Below, piece by piece: positions 24,291 through 32,691 of a DNA stretch of 41,471 bases. Position numbers and translations under genes: made by a program. The notes under the pieces are model-generated. The model did not search any database. It was given only the letters and a program-made list of their open reading frames with translations, and had not been told where the DNA came from. The number at the start of each line of letters is the position of its first letter. Position 1 is the first letter of the stretch. Source of the stretch: Nitrospira sp. CG24E. GTDB taxonomy: Bacteria; Nitrospirota; Nitrospiria; Nitrospirales; Nitrospiraceae. The stretch lies in contig NEWP02000032.1 in the NCBI GenBank assembly GCA_002869895.2, positions 1 to 41,471 on the forward strand, read 5' to 3'.

Positions 24291-25371
24291 AGGCGCCGAC
24301 AATAAGACAGAACCGGCGAGTGAGAAACGGAAAGCGGATGCCCGCCGGGAAGGGAATATTGCGGTGAGCCGCGATGTGACGACCGCGGCTCTCCTTCTCG
24401 CGGGCATCGGGCTTCTCGCCCTGTTGGCCGGTCCCGGCATGCATCAGCTGACCGATGTGACCCGTTTGGGTCTCGCGATGCCGCTCGATCGTATCGCCCA
24501 TACCAGCTTGACGATCGAACAGGTTCATTCGCTGCTCATGGAGAACGGTCTCACGACCCTGCTGCTCATGCTGCCCTTCCTCGCAGGCCTGGCTCTGGTC
24601 GGCGCCGGCGCGATCCTCGCTCAGACGGGGTTTTTGTGGAAGCCATCCCTGCCCTGCGACATCGGCCGGTTGAATCCGATCAAGGGGTTCGGTCGACTCT
24701 TTGCTCTCCGGTCCGTCTCCGAGCTGATCAAGGCGCTGCTCAAAATCATGATTATCGGCGGCATCGGTTCGTTGGTGCTCTGGCACGATTTTCCGCGTCT
24801 TCCGGAACTCGTGCATTACGACATGTGGGGGCTCATCACGGTGATGGGATGGCTGACGTTGAAGGTGGCGCTCGCGATTGCGGGAGCGATCGCCGTGGTG
24901 GCGGGAGCGGATTTTTTCTATCAACGGTATGAGTGGGAACGGTCCCTGCGGATGAGCCATCAAGAACTGAAAGAAGAACATCGCGACGCAGAAGGCGATC
25001 CGATGATCAAGAGCCGGGTGCGGACCGTTCAGCGGGACATGATGCGAAAACGCATGATGGCGGCCGTGCCGACAGCGGATGTCGTGGTCACAAATCCCAC
25101 GCACCTTGCCGTCGCGCTCAAATACGATACGGCGAACATGTCTGCGCCCATCGTCGTGGCGAAGGGGGCTGGGCATGTCGCGGAGCGGATTCGTTCGGTG
25201 GCCAGACAGCACGGGATCGTCGTGGTCGAAAACAAATTTGTGGCGCGGACGCTCTACAAACTCGTCGAGGTCGGCAGGGAAATTCCCGTCGATCTCTACC
25301 GCGCCGTGGCAGAGATTCTTGCGTTTGTGTTTCGCGCGCGCGGGCTTTCGTCTGAGCGGATCACCCGATAG
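24283..25371 (+). CDS. flhB: flagellar export switch protein FlhB
   Basis: FlhB switches export specificity from rod/hook to filament substrates. The 362-residue product starts with the charged EKRKADARREGNIAVSRDV region, has four membrane segments, and a cytoplasmic domain with the autocleavage motif N271-P272-T273-H274 (VVVTNPTHLAVALKY). All residues needed for cleavage are present. ATG 24283 is preferred; an in-frame TTG lies at 24277. It overlaps fliR and is followed by flhA after 14 bp. Confidence 0.97.
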   Translation: MAEGADNKTEPASEKRKADARREGNIAVSRDVTTAALLLAGIGLLALLAGPGMHQLTDVTRLGLAMPLDRIAHTSLTIEQVHSLLMENGLTTLLLMLPFLAGLALVGAGAILAQTGFLWKPSLPCDIGRLNPIKGFGRLFALRSVSELIKALLKIMIIGGIGSLVLWHDFPRLPELVHYDMWGLITVMGWLTLKVALAIAGAIAVVAGADFFYQRYEWERSLRMSHQELKEEHRDAEGDPMIKSRVRTVQRDMMRKRMMAAVPTADVVVTNPTHLAVALKYDTANMSAPIVVAKGAGHVAERIRSVARQHGIVVVENKFVARTLYKLVEVGREIPVDLYRAVAEILAFVFRARGLSSERITR

Positions 25372-25385
25372 GGGACCAGGAGATC

Positions 25386-27479
25386 ATGGCATCCGAAACG
25401 GCAAAACTGTCTCCCTCGTCGTTCGTCAAGCACCCGGATATTCTAATTTCGCTGGGCGTGGTGGGGGTCATCATGCTGATGATCCTGCCGCTTCCCCGGT
25501 TTTTCTTGGACCTCCTCCTGGCCTTCAATATCACCGTGTCGGTGATTATCCTGCTCGTGGGATTACAAGTCAGACGGCCTATCGAGTTCTCGGCCTTTCC
25601 TTCCATCCTCCTCATCGTGACTCTGTTCCGTCTGTCGCTCAACATCGCCTCGACGCGCCTGATCCTGCTGCACGGGAATGAAGGCGCAGGCGCAGCGGGC
25701 GAAGTGATTCGGGCCTTCGGCAATTTCGTCGTGGGGGGAAATTACACGGTCGGACTTGTGGTCTTTTCCATCCTGGTCGTCATCAACTTCGTCGTCGTGA
25801 CCAAAGGCGCCGGCCGGGTTGCAGAAGTGGCGGCTCGGTTCACCTTGGATGCGATGCCCGGGAAACAGATGAGCATCGACGCCGATTTGAATGCCGGACT
25901 GATCGACGAGACAGAGGCGAGGCGGCGGCGTAGAGAGATCTCGGAAGAAGCTGATTTTTACGGTTCCATGGACGGAGCCAGCAAGTTTGTCCGAGGGGAT
26001 GCCATCGCGGCGATCATCATTGTCCTGGTCAACATCGTCGGCGGACTCACGATCGGAGTGTTGCAACAGGGCATGAGCCCTGGATTGGCCGCGCAAACCT
26101 ATACGCTCTTGACGGTCGGGGAGGGGCTGGTTGCGCAGATTCCCGCGTTGTTTATCTCAACGGCCGCCGGCATTGTCGTGACCCGGGCTGCGGCGGATGC
26201 CGATCTCGGAAACCAGATCACGCGGCAGATGTTGCTGTCGCCCAAAGCCGTCGGCACGGCTGCCGGAATCCTGCTGGCTCTGGGCGCCGTTCCCGGTTTG
26301 CCCCATCTGGCCTTTCTCGGATTGGGCGGCGCCGCCGCCTGGCTCGCTTATCGATTGTCGCAGGAGGCAAAAGCTCCGGTCGAGCCGGCGCCGGTTTCTG
26401 CGGCGCCGCAAGCCGAAAGCACGACGCCTCAACTGGCCCCGCTCGATTTGATGGAGGTACAGGTCGGGTATGGACTCATCGGCTTGGTGGAAGGAAAAAA
26501 TGGGACCGCATTGCTCGATCGGATCAAGGGGCTGAGGAAACAGTTCGCGGATACGATGGGGTTTCTCTTGCCGCCTATTCATATCCGGGACAACCTCCAA
26601 CTGCGTCCCAACGAATACGCGGTCATGCTGAAAGGCGTGGAGCTCACGAAGGCCGATGTGTTGCCGTCGCACGTGCTGGCCATCGATCCGGGAAACGCTC
26701 AACGAGGCCTCATTCATGGCGTTGCCACCAAGGAACCGGCGTTTGGATTGCCCGCGCTCTGGGTGCCGGAGTCCACACGCGAGCAGGCGCAACTGGCCGG
26801 CTACACCGTTGTGGATGCCGGTTCGGCCATCGCCACGCATTTGTCTGAAATTATCAAACGTCACGGGCATGAGTTGTTGGGCAGACAGGAGGTGCAAGCG
26901 CTGCTCGAAGAGTTGGCCAAAGCCCATCCGAAACTGGTCGAAGAATTGATTCCCACCTTACTGCCGCTTGGAACGGTTGTCCGTGTTCTCGGCAATCTGC
27001 TGCGTGAAGGCATTCCGATCCGGGATCTTCGCTCGATCGTTGAAGCCCTGGCCGACCATGCCAACACCACGAAAGATTCCGAGCTCCTCACGGAAATGGC
27101 ACGGCAGGCGTTGGGACGGACGATTACGCGGCAGTATCAAGCGCCGGACGGCACGTTGCCTGTGATCACACTCGATCCTCGGCTCGATCGGTCCTTGAGC
27201 GAACAGGCTGCGGCGATTCCTCAAGGGAGCATGTTGAATCTGGATCCGGGTCTCTCCCACACCCTGTTAGCGGCGATGAAACAGACCGTGGAACGGGTTG
27301 CCGCCCGCGGTCATCAGCCTGTCTTGCTCTGCTCACCGGCTCTCCGACGCCATATCCGTCGATTGACCGATCGGATTCTGCATGCCGTGCCGGTGGTGGG
27401 TTTCAACGAACTCGATTCGATGGTTCGTCTCCAGTCGCTGGATACAGTTCGGCTGGAGGGAGAAGCTCTTTTACCCTGA
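25386..27479 (+). CDS. flhA: flagellar export gate protein FlhA
   Basis: FlhA forms the nonameric ring of the export gate that receives substrates and uses the proton motive force. The 697-residue protein has an N-terminal region of about eight membrane helices containing the FHIPEP-type signature (VVVTKGAGRVAEVAARFTLD and DAMPGKQMSIDADLNAGLID), then the cytoplasmic domain from about residue 350 that binds chaperone-substrate complexes (for example GRQEVQALLEELAKAHPKLV). ATG 25386 follows CAGGAG. Length is normal. Confidence 0.98.
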   Translation: MASETAKLSPSSFVKHPDILISLGVVGVIMLMILPLPRFFLDLLLAFNITVSVIILLVGLQVRRPIEFSAFPSILLIVTLFRLSLNIASTRLILLHGNEGAGAAGEVIRAFGNFVVGGNYTVGLVVFSILVVINFVVVTKGAGRVAEVAARFTLDAMPGKQMSIDADLNAGLIDETEARRRRREISEEADFYGSMDGASKFVRGDAIAAIIIVLVNIVGGLTIGVLQQGMSPGLAAQTYTLLTVGEGLVAQIPALFISTAAGIVVTRAAADADLGNQITRQMLLSPKAVGTAAGILLALGAVPGLPHLAFLGLGGAAAWLAYRLSQEAKAPVEPAPVSAAPQAESTTPQLAPLDLMEVQVGYGLIGLVEGKNGTALLDRIKGLRKQFADTMGFLLPPIHIRDNLQLRPNEYAVMLKGVELTKADVLPSHVLAIDPGNAQRGLIHGVATKEPAFGLPALWVPESTREQAQLAGYTVVDAGSAIATHLSEIIKRHGHELLGRQEVQALLEELAKAHPKLVEELIPTLLPLGTVVRVLGNLLREGIPIRDLRSIVEALADHANTTKDSELLTEMARQALGRTITRQYQAPDGTLPVITLDPRLDRSLSEQAAAIPQGSMLNLDPGLSHTLLAAMKQTVERVAARGHQPVLLCSPALRRHIRRLTDRILHAVPVVGFNELDSMVRLQSLDTVRLEGEALLP

Positions 27480-27487
27480 GGTGAACG

Positions 27488-28840
27488 ATGAAGATGAAAG
27501 TATTTCATGCCGACACCATGCATGACGCCATTCGAGCCATCAAGGAAGAGTTGGGGCCGGATGCCCTGATCCTCTCCACAAAGCGGGTGAAGCGGGGGAG
27601 CTTGCCTTTCTCGCTGTTCGGGCGAGCGCTACTGGAAGTGACGGCGGCGACCGATTCGGTGGCCGATCAGGAGGTTCCTGATCATCAAACGGCTCCTCAG
27701 GCCGCGCAGGACGAGGTCCACCCGGTCGAGAATCAACGAGAGTCGGCTCCCGCGTTTCAGGACACATTGAGCGCCTTGCTTCACTACAAGAAGCATGCGC
27801 CATCGGAGTCCGGGGGAACGGACGTCCGGACGCCGCCGCCGATTGCGAAACCAGAGTTGCGACGGACTCCGCAGGGGCTTCGCCATCTTAAGAACGAACT
27901 CCTGGACCTGCAGCAGCGCCTGACGTCTTCGTTGCCCGATGAGTCCCAGGCGGCAGGATCCGGTTTCCCGGCGCCCTTGGCGCGGGCCTGCCGTCTTCTG
28001 GTTGCGCAGGGATTGCGGCCCTCAACAGCCGAAAGTCTCTGTCTCATGCTTCGGCGAGACTTTTCACCGGAGTCCCGGGGATCGGATCGCGAGATTCAGG
28101 ATGCCCTGCTCCGTCTCTGTGCGGAGCAGATTCGAGTCAGCGGACCCTTGCTGGATGCGGCGAACGATTACAAAGTCGCCATGTTTGTCGGGCCGAGCGG
28201 GGCAGGCAAGACCACGGCCATCGTGAAGCTTGCGGCCCATTACCGGCTTCAAGAAAACAGGTCGGTCGCCCTTATTACACTCGATACCTGCCGGATGGCC
28301 GCGGTCGAGCACCTCCGCATGTATGCGAATGTCTTGGGAGTTCCTCTGGAAACGGCTCAGACCATGGCCGATGTGGTCGACGGCATCCGCCGCCATCGTC
28401 AAGCCAGCCTGATCTTGATCGACACACCAGGCTTTGGTCCCCATGAAGCGGCGCAGCTCATGAATCTCGGAGGCCTTAAAGATTCGTGCGGATCGCTCGA
28501 CACGCATCTGGTCTTGTCCGCGACGACGCGGATGCAGGATCTTCGTCGCTCTGTGGCGCAGTACGCCCCCTGCGCTCCGTCTCATCTGCTCTTTACCAAG
28601 CTGGACGAGACGGAGGAATACGGGAATCTGTTCGAATTGGCCTACCAGACGACCTTGCCCCTGTCCTATTGGAGCAACGGTCAGCGGGTGCCGGAAGATT
28701 TCGAGCTGGCGGATTCAGCTCGGTTGGCGGATTTCCTGCTCGACAGGGGCTCAGCCCGGTTTACACCATCAGGCCTCTCGTCATCCATCGGACGCGACTC
28801 GGCTCTGTCCATGGGCGGAACGACGCCACAACAAGCGTAG
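27488..28840 (+). CDS. flhF: flagellar biosynthesis GTPase FlhF
   Basis: FlhF is an SRP-family GTPase that sets where (often the cell pole) and how many flagella are built. The 450-residue product has the basic N-terminus MKMKVFHADTMHDAIRAIK, a variable middle, and the NG domain: P-loop GPSGAGKTT at 235-243, ALITLDTCRMAAVEHLRMYA, the DTPG box in LILIDTPGFG and the TKLDE specificity motif. ATG 27488 follows GAGGTGA. flhG follows directly, the usual pair. Confidence 0.97.
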   Translation: MKMKVFHADTMHDAIRAIKEELGPDALILSTKRVKRGSLPFSLFGRALLEVTAATDSVADQEVPDHQTAPQAAQDEVHPVENQRESAPAFQDTLSALLHYKKHAPSESGGTDVRTPPPIAKPELRRTPQGLRHLKNELLDLQQRLTSSLPDESQAAGSGFPAPLARACRLLVAQGLRPSTAESLCLMLRRDFSPESRGSDREIQDALLRLCAEQIRVSGPLLDAANDYKVAMFVGPSGAGKTTAIVKLAAHYRLQENRSVALITLDTCRMAAVEHLRMYANVLGVPLETAQTMADVVDGIRRHRQASLILIDTPGFGPHEAAQLMNLGGLKDSCGSLDTHLVLSATTRMQDLRRSVAQYAPCAPSHLLFTKLDETEEYGNLFELAYQTTLPLSYWSNGQRVPEDFELADSARLADFLLDRGSARFTPSGLSSSIGRDSALSMGGTTPQQA

Positions 28841-28854
28841 TAGGGAGGCTCCGC

Positions 28855-29715
28855 ATGAAGAACATGTTCAGTGAACAGGAGGCAACGATGCCGACCATGG
28901 CTCAAGAGAACCCCTGCACCCATGTCATTACCGTGACCAGCGGCAAAGGTGGAGTGGGGAAAACGAATGTCGTCGTCAATCTCGCCGTGGGCTTGGCGCA
29001 AGCAGGGAAACGAGTGCTGGTGCTGGATGCAGATCTGGGCCTGGGCAATATCGATGTGCTATTGGGATTGGTGCCTCGATATACGCTGGAACAGGTGCTC
29101 TGCGGATCGCACCACCTGTCCGACATCGTCCTGCAAGGTCCGTCCGGCATCCAGGTGTTGCCGGCCGGTTCCGGCCTGCCTCACCTCACGTCCTTGACCG
29201 ACACACAGCAGCTGCTTCTGCAGAGCGAGCTGGAGCATGTCGCCGGCATAGTCGATGTGTTGTTGATCGATACGGGGGCCGGTGTGTCGCCCAATGTCAC
29301 GTATTTTGCCTCAGCGGCCCAAGAGACGATCGTCGTCATTTCGCCGGAACCGACGTCGTTGACCGACGCCTATGCGCTGATCAAGGTGTTATCCCGGCAG
29401 CACCGTGAACGCCGCTTCAACGTGTTGGTCAACATGGTAAAAAATCAACGCGAAGCGGCGCAGACATTCCGCAAGCTGGATGCCGCGGCGGAGCGCTTTC
29501 TGAACATCCATCTTGAGTATCTGGGATTCATCCCACTCGACGATTATTTGCCGATGGCCGTCATCGAGCAGAAGGCGGTGACAGAACGGTTTCCCTGTTC
29601 GCCCGCCAGCCGGGCCTTTGTCCAGGTGGCAAAAAAGATTGCCGGGTGGCCCGATCCGCAACTGCCGAAGAGTACCATCCAGTTTCTGTGGCAGCAATTG
29701 ATTCCCATGTCCTAG
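28855..29715 (+). CDS. flhG: MinD-like ATPase FlhG (FleN/YlxH)
   Basis: FlhG limits flagellar number and regulates FlhF. The 286-residue product has the deviant Walker A motif SGKGGVGKTN, VLVLDADLGLGNIDVLLGLV and the switch region DVLLIDTGAGVSPNV. ATG 28855 follows GGGAGG; the frame is open to 28486 only as a shadow of flhF. The N-terminus before the P-loop lacks a recognisable DQAxxLR helix, the element that stimulates FlhF GTPase activity in Bacillus. The C-terminal membrane-targeting helix is also not obvious. Confidence 0.95.
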   Translation: MKNMFSEQEATMPTMAQENPCTHVITVTSGKGGVGKTNVVVNLAVGLAQAGKRVLVLDADLGLGNIDVLLGLVPRYTLEQVLCGSHHLSDIVLQGPSGIQVLPAGSGLPHLTSLTDTQQLLLQSELEHVAGIVDVLLIDTGAGVSPNVTYFASAAQETIVVISPEPTSLTDAYALIKVLSRQHRERRFNVLVNMVKNQREAAQTFRKLDAAAERFLNIHLEYLGFIPLDDYLPMAVIEQKAVTERFPCSPASRAFVQVAKKIAGWPDPQLPKSTIQFLWQQLIPMS

Positions 29716-29730
29716 CGGGGAACCATTGAT

Positions 29731-30492
29731 ATGGATATGACTATGAGCAATACAGCGATGCAACAGACCAGGCAGATCGGCGCCTCGTCCGACTCGCACC
29801 GTGAAACGATCATCAAAGAGTTCGCCTATGTTGTGAAGGCGATGGCCTATAGGTTGGCCTACCGTCTCCCAGCCTATATGGATGCGGAGGACCTGGTGTC
29901 GGTCGGCATCATGGGATTGATGGACGCAATGGATAAGTACGATCCTGGGCGGGAAGCCAAGTTCAAAACCTATGCGGAATTCCGTATCAGAGGCGCCATG
30001 TTGGATGAAATCCGTTCCATGGATTGGATTCCCCGGTCGGTTCACGAGCGGGTTACGTTGTTGCAGCGCGTCCATACCAAACTGTTGAACAGGCTCGGCC
30101 GCCCTCCGACAGATGAGGAAGTTGCGGCAGAGATGAACCTATCTCCGGCCGAACTGGACGACTTTCTGGTGCGGTCCCAGGGAGCCGTCCTGGTCAGCTT
30201 GGACGACATCAACCTGCATGAGCTGGACGGGCCGAAAATTCTCGACATGCTTGCCGACACGCATCATCCGGATCCCCTGGCCATCATCCTCAACGATCAG
30301 GAGCGTGAGCGGGTGGCCGATGCGATTCAGGCATTGCCGGAGAAAGAACGGCTCGTACTGACCATGTACTACTATGAAGAGTTGACGATGAAAGAAATCG
30401 GCAGAATCTTAAAGGTCACGGAGTCTCGCGTCTGTCAGATCCATACGAAAGCGGTGCTGCACCTGAAGGGGAAGCTCACGGTGCCGGCATGA
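29731..30492 (+). CDS. fliA: flagellar sigma factor FliA (sigma-28)
   Basis: FliA directs RNA polymerase to late flagellar genes and is held by FlgM until hook completion. The 253-residue product has region 2 (YMDAEDLVSVGIMGLMDAMD, KYDPGREAKFKTYAEFRIRG, AMLDEIRSMDWIPRSV), region 3 (RLGRPPTDEEVAAEMNLSP) and region 4 with EELTMKEIGRILKVTESRVC. ATG 29731 follows GCGGGGAA at a longish distance; ATG 29743 is an alternative. It ends the operon begun at fliL. Confidence 0.97.
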   Translation: MDMTMSNTAMQQTRQIGASSDSHRETIIKEFAYVVKAMAYRLAYRLPAYMDAEDLVSVGIMGLMDAMDKYDPGREAKFKTYAEFRIRGAMLDEIRSMDWIPRSVHERVTLLQRVHTKLLNRLGRPPTDEEVAAEMNLSPAELDDFLVRSQGAVLVSLDDINLHELDGPKILDMLADTHHPDPLAIILNDQERERVADAIQALPEKERLVLTMYYYEELTMKEIGRILKVTESRVCQIHTKAVLHLKGKLTVPA

Positions 30493-30505
30493 GCCGTAAT
30501 AGAAG

Positions 30506-30576
30506 CCAGGCTAGAGGCGAGAGGAAAGACATTGCTTCTGAGCACCCCTAGCCTCTAGCCCCGTGCCTCTCACCTG
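30506..30576. repeat. word-array hairpin A6 (period 7), after fliA
   Basis: Left: AGGCTAG-AGGCGAG-AGGAAAG. Right: CCCCTAG-CCTCTAG-CCCCGTG-CCTCTCA. A 10-bp stem joins 30509-30518 and 30551-30560. A 38-bp block including the loop is the reverse complement of part of A9 with two differences. Confidence 0.75.
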
Positions 30577-30656
30577 ATTCGTTCTACCCCGCTGATGCCC
30601 GTTTCTGCCCGTCCCGCGCTTCTCAAGTCTGCTCCGAAATCAACCGAAACACTTGC

Positions 30657-31364
30657 ATGGGCAATCTCCCCGTCATGTCTCCTCTTGTGGCGGTCATAGC
30701 GCTTTGTATCATCAGTCTCTTGCTGCTTGGAGGACTGTGGCTGCAGGGGCGGAAATTGAGCCTGGGATCCCATCGAGACCGATCCACGGGTGCAACGACC
30801 GAACCGCCGACTGCCTATGACTACGTGACGGGTTTGCCGACCGGACGATTGTTCGGGACGTTACTCGAACAGGCAGTCGATCGCGCGGAACGAACCGGTC
30901 GATCTCTCGCGTTGCTGGTGGTGGAGCTGGATCACTTCCGGATGGTGGCAGAGAGTCAAGGCCAAGCGAATGGTAACGTGCTCGTGCGTGTCCAGGCAGC
31001 CAGGGTTAAGGGTGTCCTCCGCTCCACAGAAACGGTTGCGCGTTTGGCGCAGGATCAGCTCGCTATGATTCTGGATAATTTCAGCTCCCCTCAGGAAGTG
31101 ACGGCCATTGTGGAAAAGCTCCAGGCCACGGTGGGGCTTCCGCTCACTCTGGAGGGTCAAGAGCTGTTCCTGACCTGCCGTATCGGCATCGCATTCTATC
31201 CACAAGACGCCAGAGAACATGAGGGATTGATCGATCAGGCCATGCGGGCGCTGAAAACGGCGAAGTCCGAGGGGCAGGCTGTTCGGTTTGCTTCGCCTAT
31301 TCCTGTTATGTCCTCCTCTGACCCAGTGTCCACGCCTTCCCCCTTCGCAAACCTCCTTCGGTAA
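30657..31364 (+). CDS. membrane-anchored degenerate GGDEF-domain protein
   Basis: This 235-residue protein has one membrane helix at about 8-29 and a GGDEF-type fold from about residue 52. The fold start DYVTGLPTGRLFGTLLEQA and LALLVVELDHFRMVAESQGQ match the family, but the active-site GGDEF is AQDQL (residues 131-135) and the RxxD inhibitory site reads RSTE, so it cannot be a normal diguanylate cyclase. It may bind a nucleotide or act as a protein-interaction module. No clear ribosome site precedes ATG 30657; ATG 30675 is possible. It sits alone between fliA and flgF. Confidence 0.8.
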   Translation: MGNLPVMSPLVAVIALCIISLLLLGGLWLQGRKLSLGSHRDRSTGATTEPPTAYDYVTGLPTGRLFGTLLEQAVDRAERTGRSLALLVVELDHFRMVAESQGQANGNVLVRVQAARVKGVLRSTETVARLAQDQLAMILDNFSSPQEVTAIVEKLQATVGLPLTLEGQELFLTCRIGIAFYPQDAREHEGLIDQAMRALKTAKSEGQAVRFASPIPVMSSSDPVSTPSPFANLLR

Positions 31365-31763
31365 GCATCACAATTCGTACGGCTCCTTCTCACCGGCACA
31401 ACTCGGGACTTTCTTCCTACTCCGGCAACCTTTTCCTAGTCCTGTCTTTTTCTTCCGCATGGTTTCTCTCAATAGTCGCGGGGCTTACCTATTGTGGGGC
31501 CTTGTCATCGCGCTATGTTTACAGGCTCTAGGAGCCTGTCCGGCATTGACCGTTCTACTGTGGCAAAGGATGCGCAACCATCTGCGTCGTTCTCGGCCTG
31601 AAAAAATCCTCAACGTATTCCAGTGAATACGCTTCTGGTTTTTTCAAGCCTGTGGCCTCGCATCTGGCCGCACCTCCGTTGCCTCGTCACGAAGGTAATG
31701 TCGGACAGGCTCCCGGACCGGCAATCCGGTTGCGCGATCCTCATAACCGCACTTGCAGTGGGA
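31365..31763. other. non-coding region before flgF, mostly element E
   Basis: About 450 bp lie between the GGDEF-like gene and flgF. A 55-codon ORF from ATG 31459 to 31626 encodes one hydrophobic stretch but overlaps element E and has no clear ribosome site, so I do not call it. Element E (31531-31713) and a sigma-54 promoter (31764-31779) account for the right half. Confidence 0.5.
31531..31713. repeat. palindromic element E upstream of flgF
   Basis: GGAGCCTGTCCGGCATT (31531-31547) pairs with AATGTCGGACAGGCTCC (31697-31713), one mismatch in 17. The centre is CGTATTC-CAGT-GAATACG (31614-31631), flanked by GAAAAAATCC and GGTTTTTTC. The architecture (CTCAACGTA...TACGC core, A-run on the left, T-run on the right) resembles the C family. 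Confidence 0.7.
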
Positions 31764-31779
31764 TGGCATGTATGTTGCG
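31764..31779 (+). promoter_or_regulatory. sigma-54 promoter for the flgF operon
   Basis: TGGCATGTATGTTGCG has GG at 31765-31766, ten bases and GC at 31777-31778, matching TGGCAC-N5-TTGCW with changes only at the last C of CAC and the final W. It lies 38 bp before the flgF ATG. Confidence 0.75.
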
Positions 31780-31817
31780 AGATGCCATGGTCGAACGATC
31801 CAACTTGAAGAGGATAT

Positions 31818-32588
31818 ATGAACCGAGCAGTCTATCCCATTCTTTCCGGCGCATTGGCGCAAGAACGTCAGATGCAGGTCTTCGCCAATAATATGGCGAA
31901 CGTCAATACGGCCGGCTTTAAACAGGACAATCAGGCGTTCAAGGCTGTGATGGCTCGCGCGCAGGTTGCTGCGCAGGCCTTCGCTCATCCAGTCGGCTTC
32001 GGTCAGCAGATCGGTGTCCGTCCGTTCGGCCCATCCGAGCGGGTATTCTCGTCGCCCCACGCAGTCCGCACGTCCTTCGAGGCAGGCCGGATCAGAATCA
32101 CCGGGAATCCTCTCGATGCGGCGATTCAGGGAAGCGGATTTTTCGAAATCCAGACTCCTCAGGGGACTCGCTATACCAGGAGCGGCATGTTCACGCTGGA
32201 CTCGCAGCGCCGGCTGGTTACGAATCTGGGGTATCCGGTCATGGGCACAAAGGGAGAGATCAAGATTCCGCCCGGTACGGTCCAGGTGAGTTCGCAAGGA
32301 GCGATTCACGTCGATGGCCAACCGGTGGCGACGCTTAAAGTAATGGATTTTCCCGCAGATCACATGCCGGAGAAACATCTCGAAGGGCTGTTTGCGTCGG
32401 ATTCCGCCCACCCGGCGAAGAATCCCCAAGTTCAAGGGGGCCATATCGAAGAGTCGAACGTCAATTCAATCGGTGAGATGGTCAAAATGATCCAGGGTAC
32501 CAGAAACTACGAGTCGGCGCAGAAGATGATTCAGACATTGGACCATATGGCAGAAGTCGCGATTCGAGAGGTCGGCCGAGTGCTATGA
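31818..32588 (+). CDS. flgF: flagellar basal-body rod protein FlgF
   Basis: FlgF is a rod subunit between the proximal and distal rod. The 256-residue product has the N-terminal motif VFANNMANVNTAGFKQDNQA, the FlgE/F/G-like domain with IQGSGFFEIQTPQGTRYTRS, and the C-terminal ESNVNSIGEMVKMIQGTRNY. ATG 31818 follows GAAGAGGA. The sigma-54 promoter upstream suggests it begins the flgF-flgG-flgA-flgH-flgI unit. Confidence 0.96.
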   Translation: MNRAVYPILSGALAQERQMQVFANNMANVNTAGFKQDNQAFKAVMARAQVAAQAFAHPVGFGQQIGVRPFGPSERVFSSPHAVRTSFEAGRIRITGNPLDAAIQGSGFFEIQTPQGTRYTRSGMFTLDSQRRLVTNLGYPVMGTKGEIKIPPGTVQVSSQGAIHVDGQPVATLKVMDFPADHMPEKHLEGLFASDSAHPAKNPQVQGGHIEESNVNSIGEMVKMIQGTRNYESAQKMIQTLDHMAEVAIREVGRVL

Positions 32589-32594
32589 TGAACA

Positions 32595-32672
32595 GGCCTG
32601 AGGCAAGAGGCGAGAGGCGAGAGGCGCAGAACAGGAATCCGACCTCTAGCCCCGAGCCTCTTGCCTCAGGCC
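32595..32672. repeat. word-array hairpin A7 (period 7), before flgG
   Basis: Left: GAGGCAA-GAGGCGA-GAGGCGA-GAGGCGC. Right: CCTCTAG-CCCCGAG-CCTCTTG-CCTCAGG. A perfect 17-bp stem joins 32595-32611 and 32656-32672. The right arm ends 19 bp before flgG. Confidence 0.8.
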
Positions 32673-32691
32673 CAACTGACCGGAGGGAAGT

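Noticed and set aside
28486-28854. Upstream extension of flhG
   Set aside because: It is a shadow of the flhF coding sequence; ATG 28855 has a good ribosome site.
31459-31626. 55-codon ORF with one hydrophobic segment before flgF
   Set aside because: It overlaps element E and has no good ribosome site or known family.
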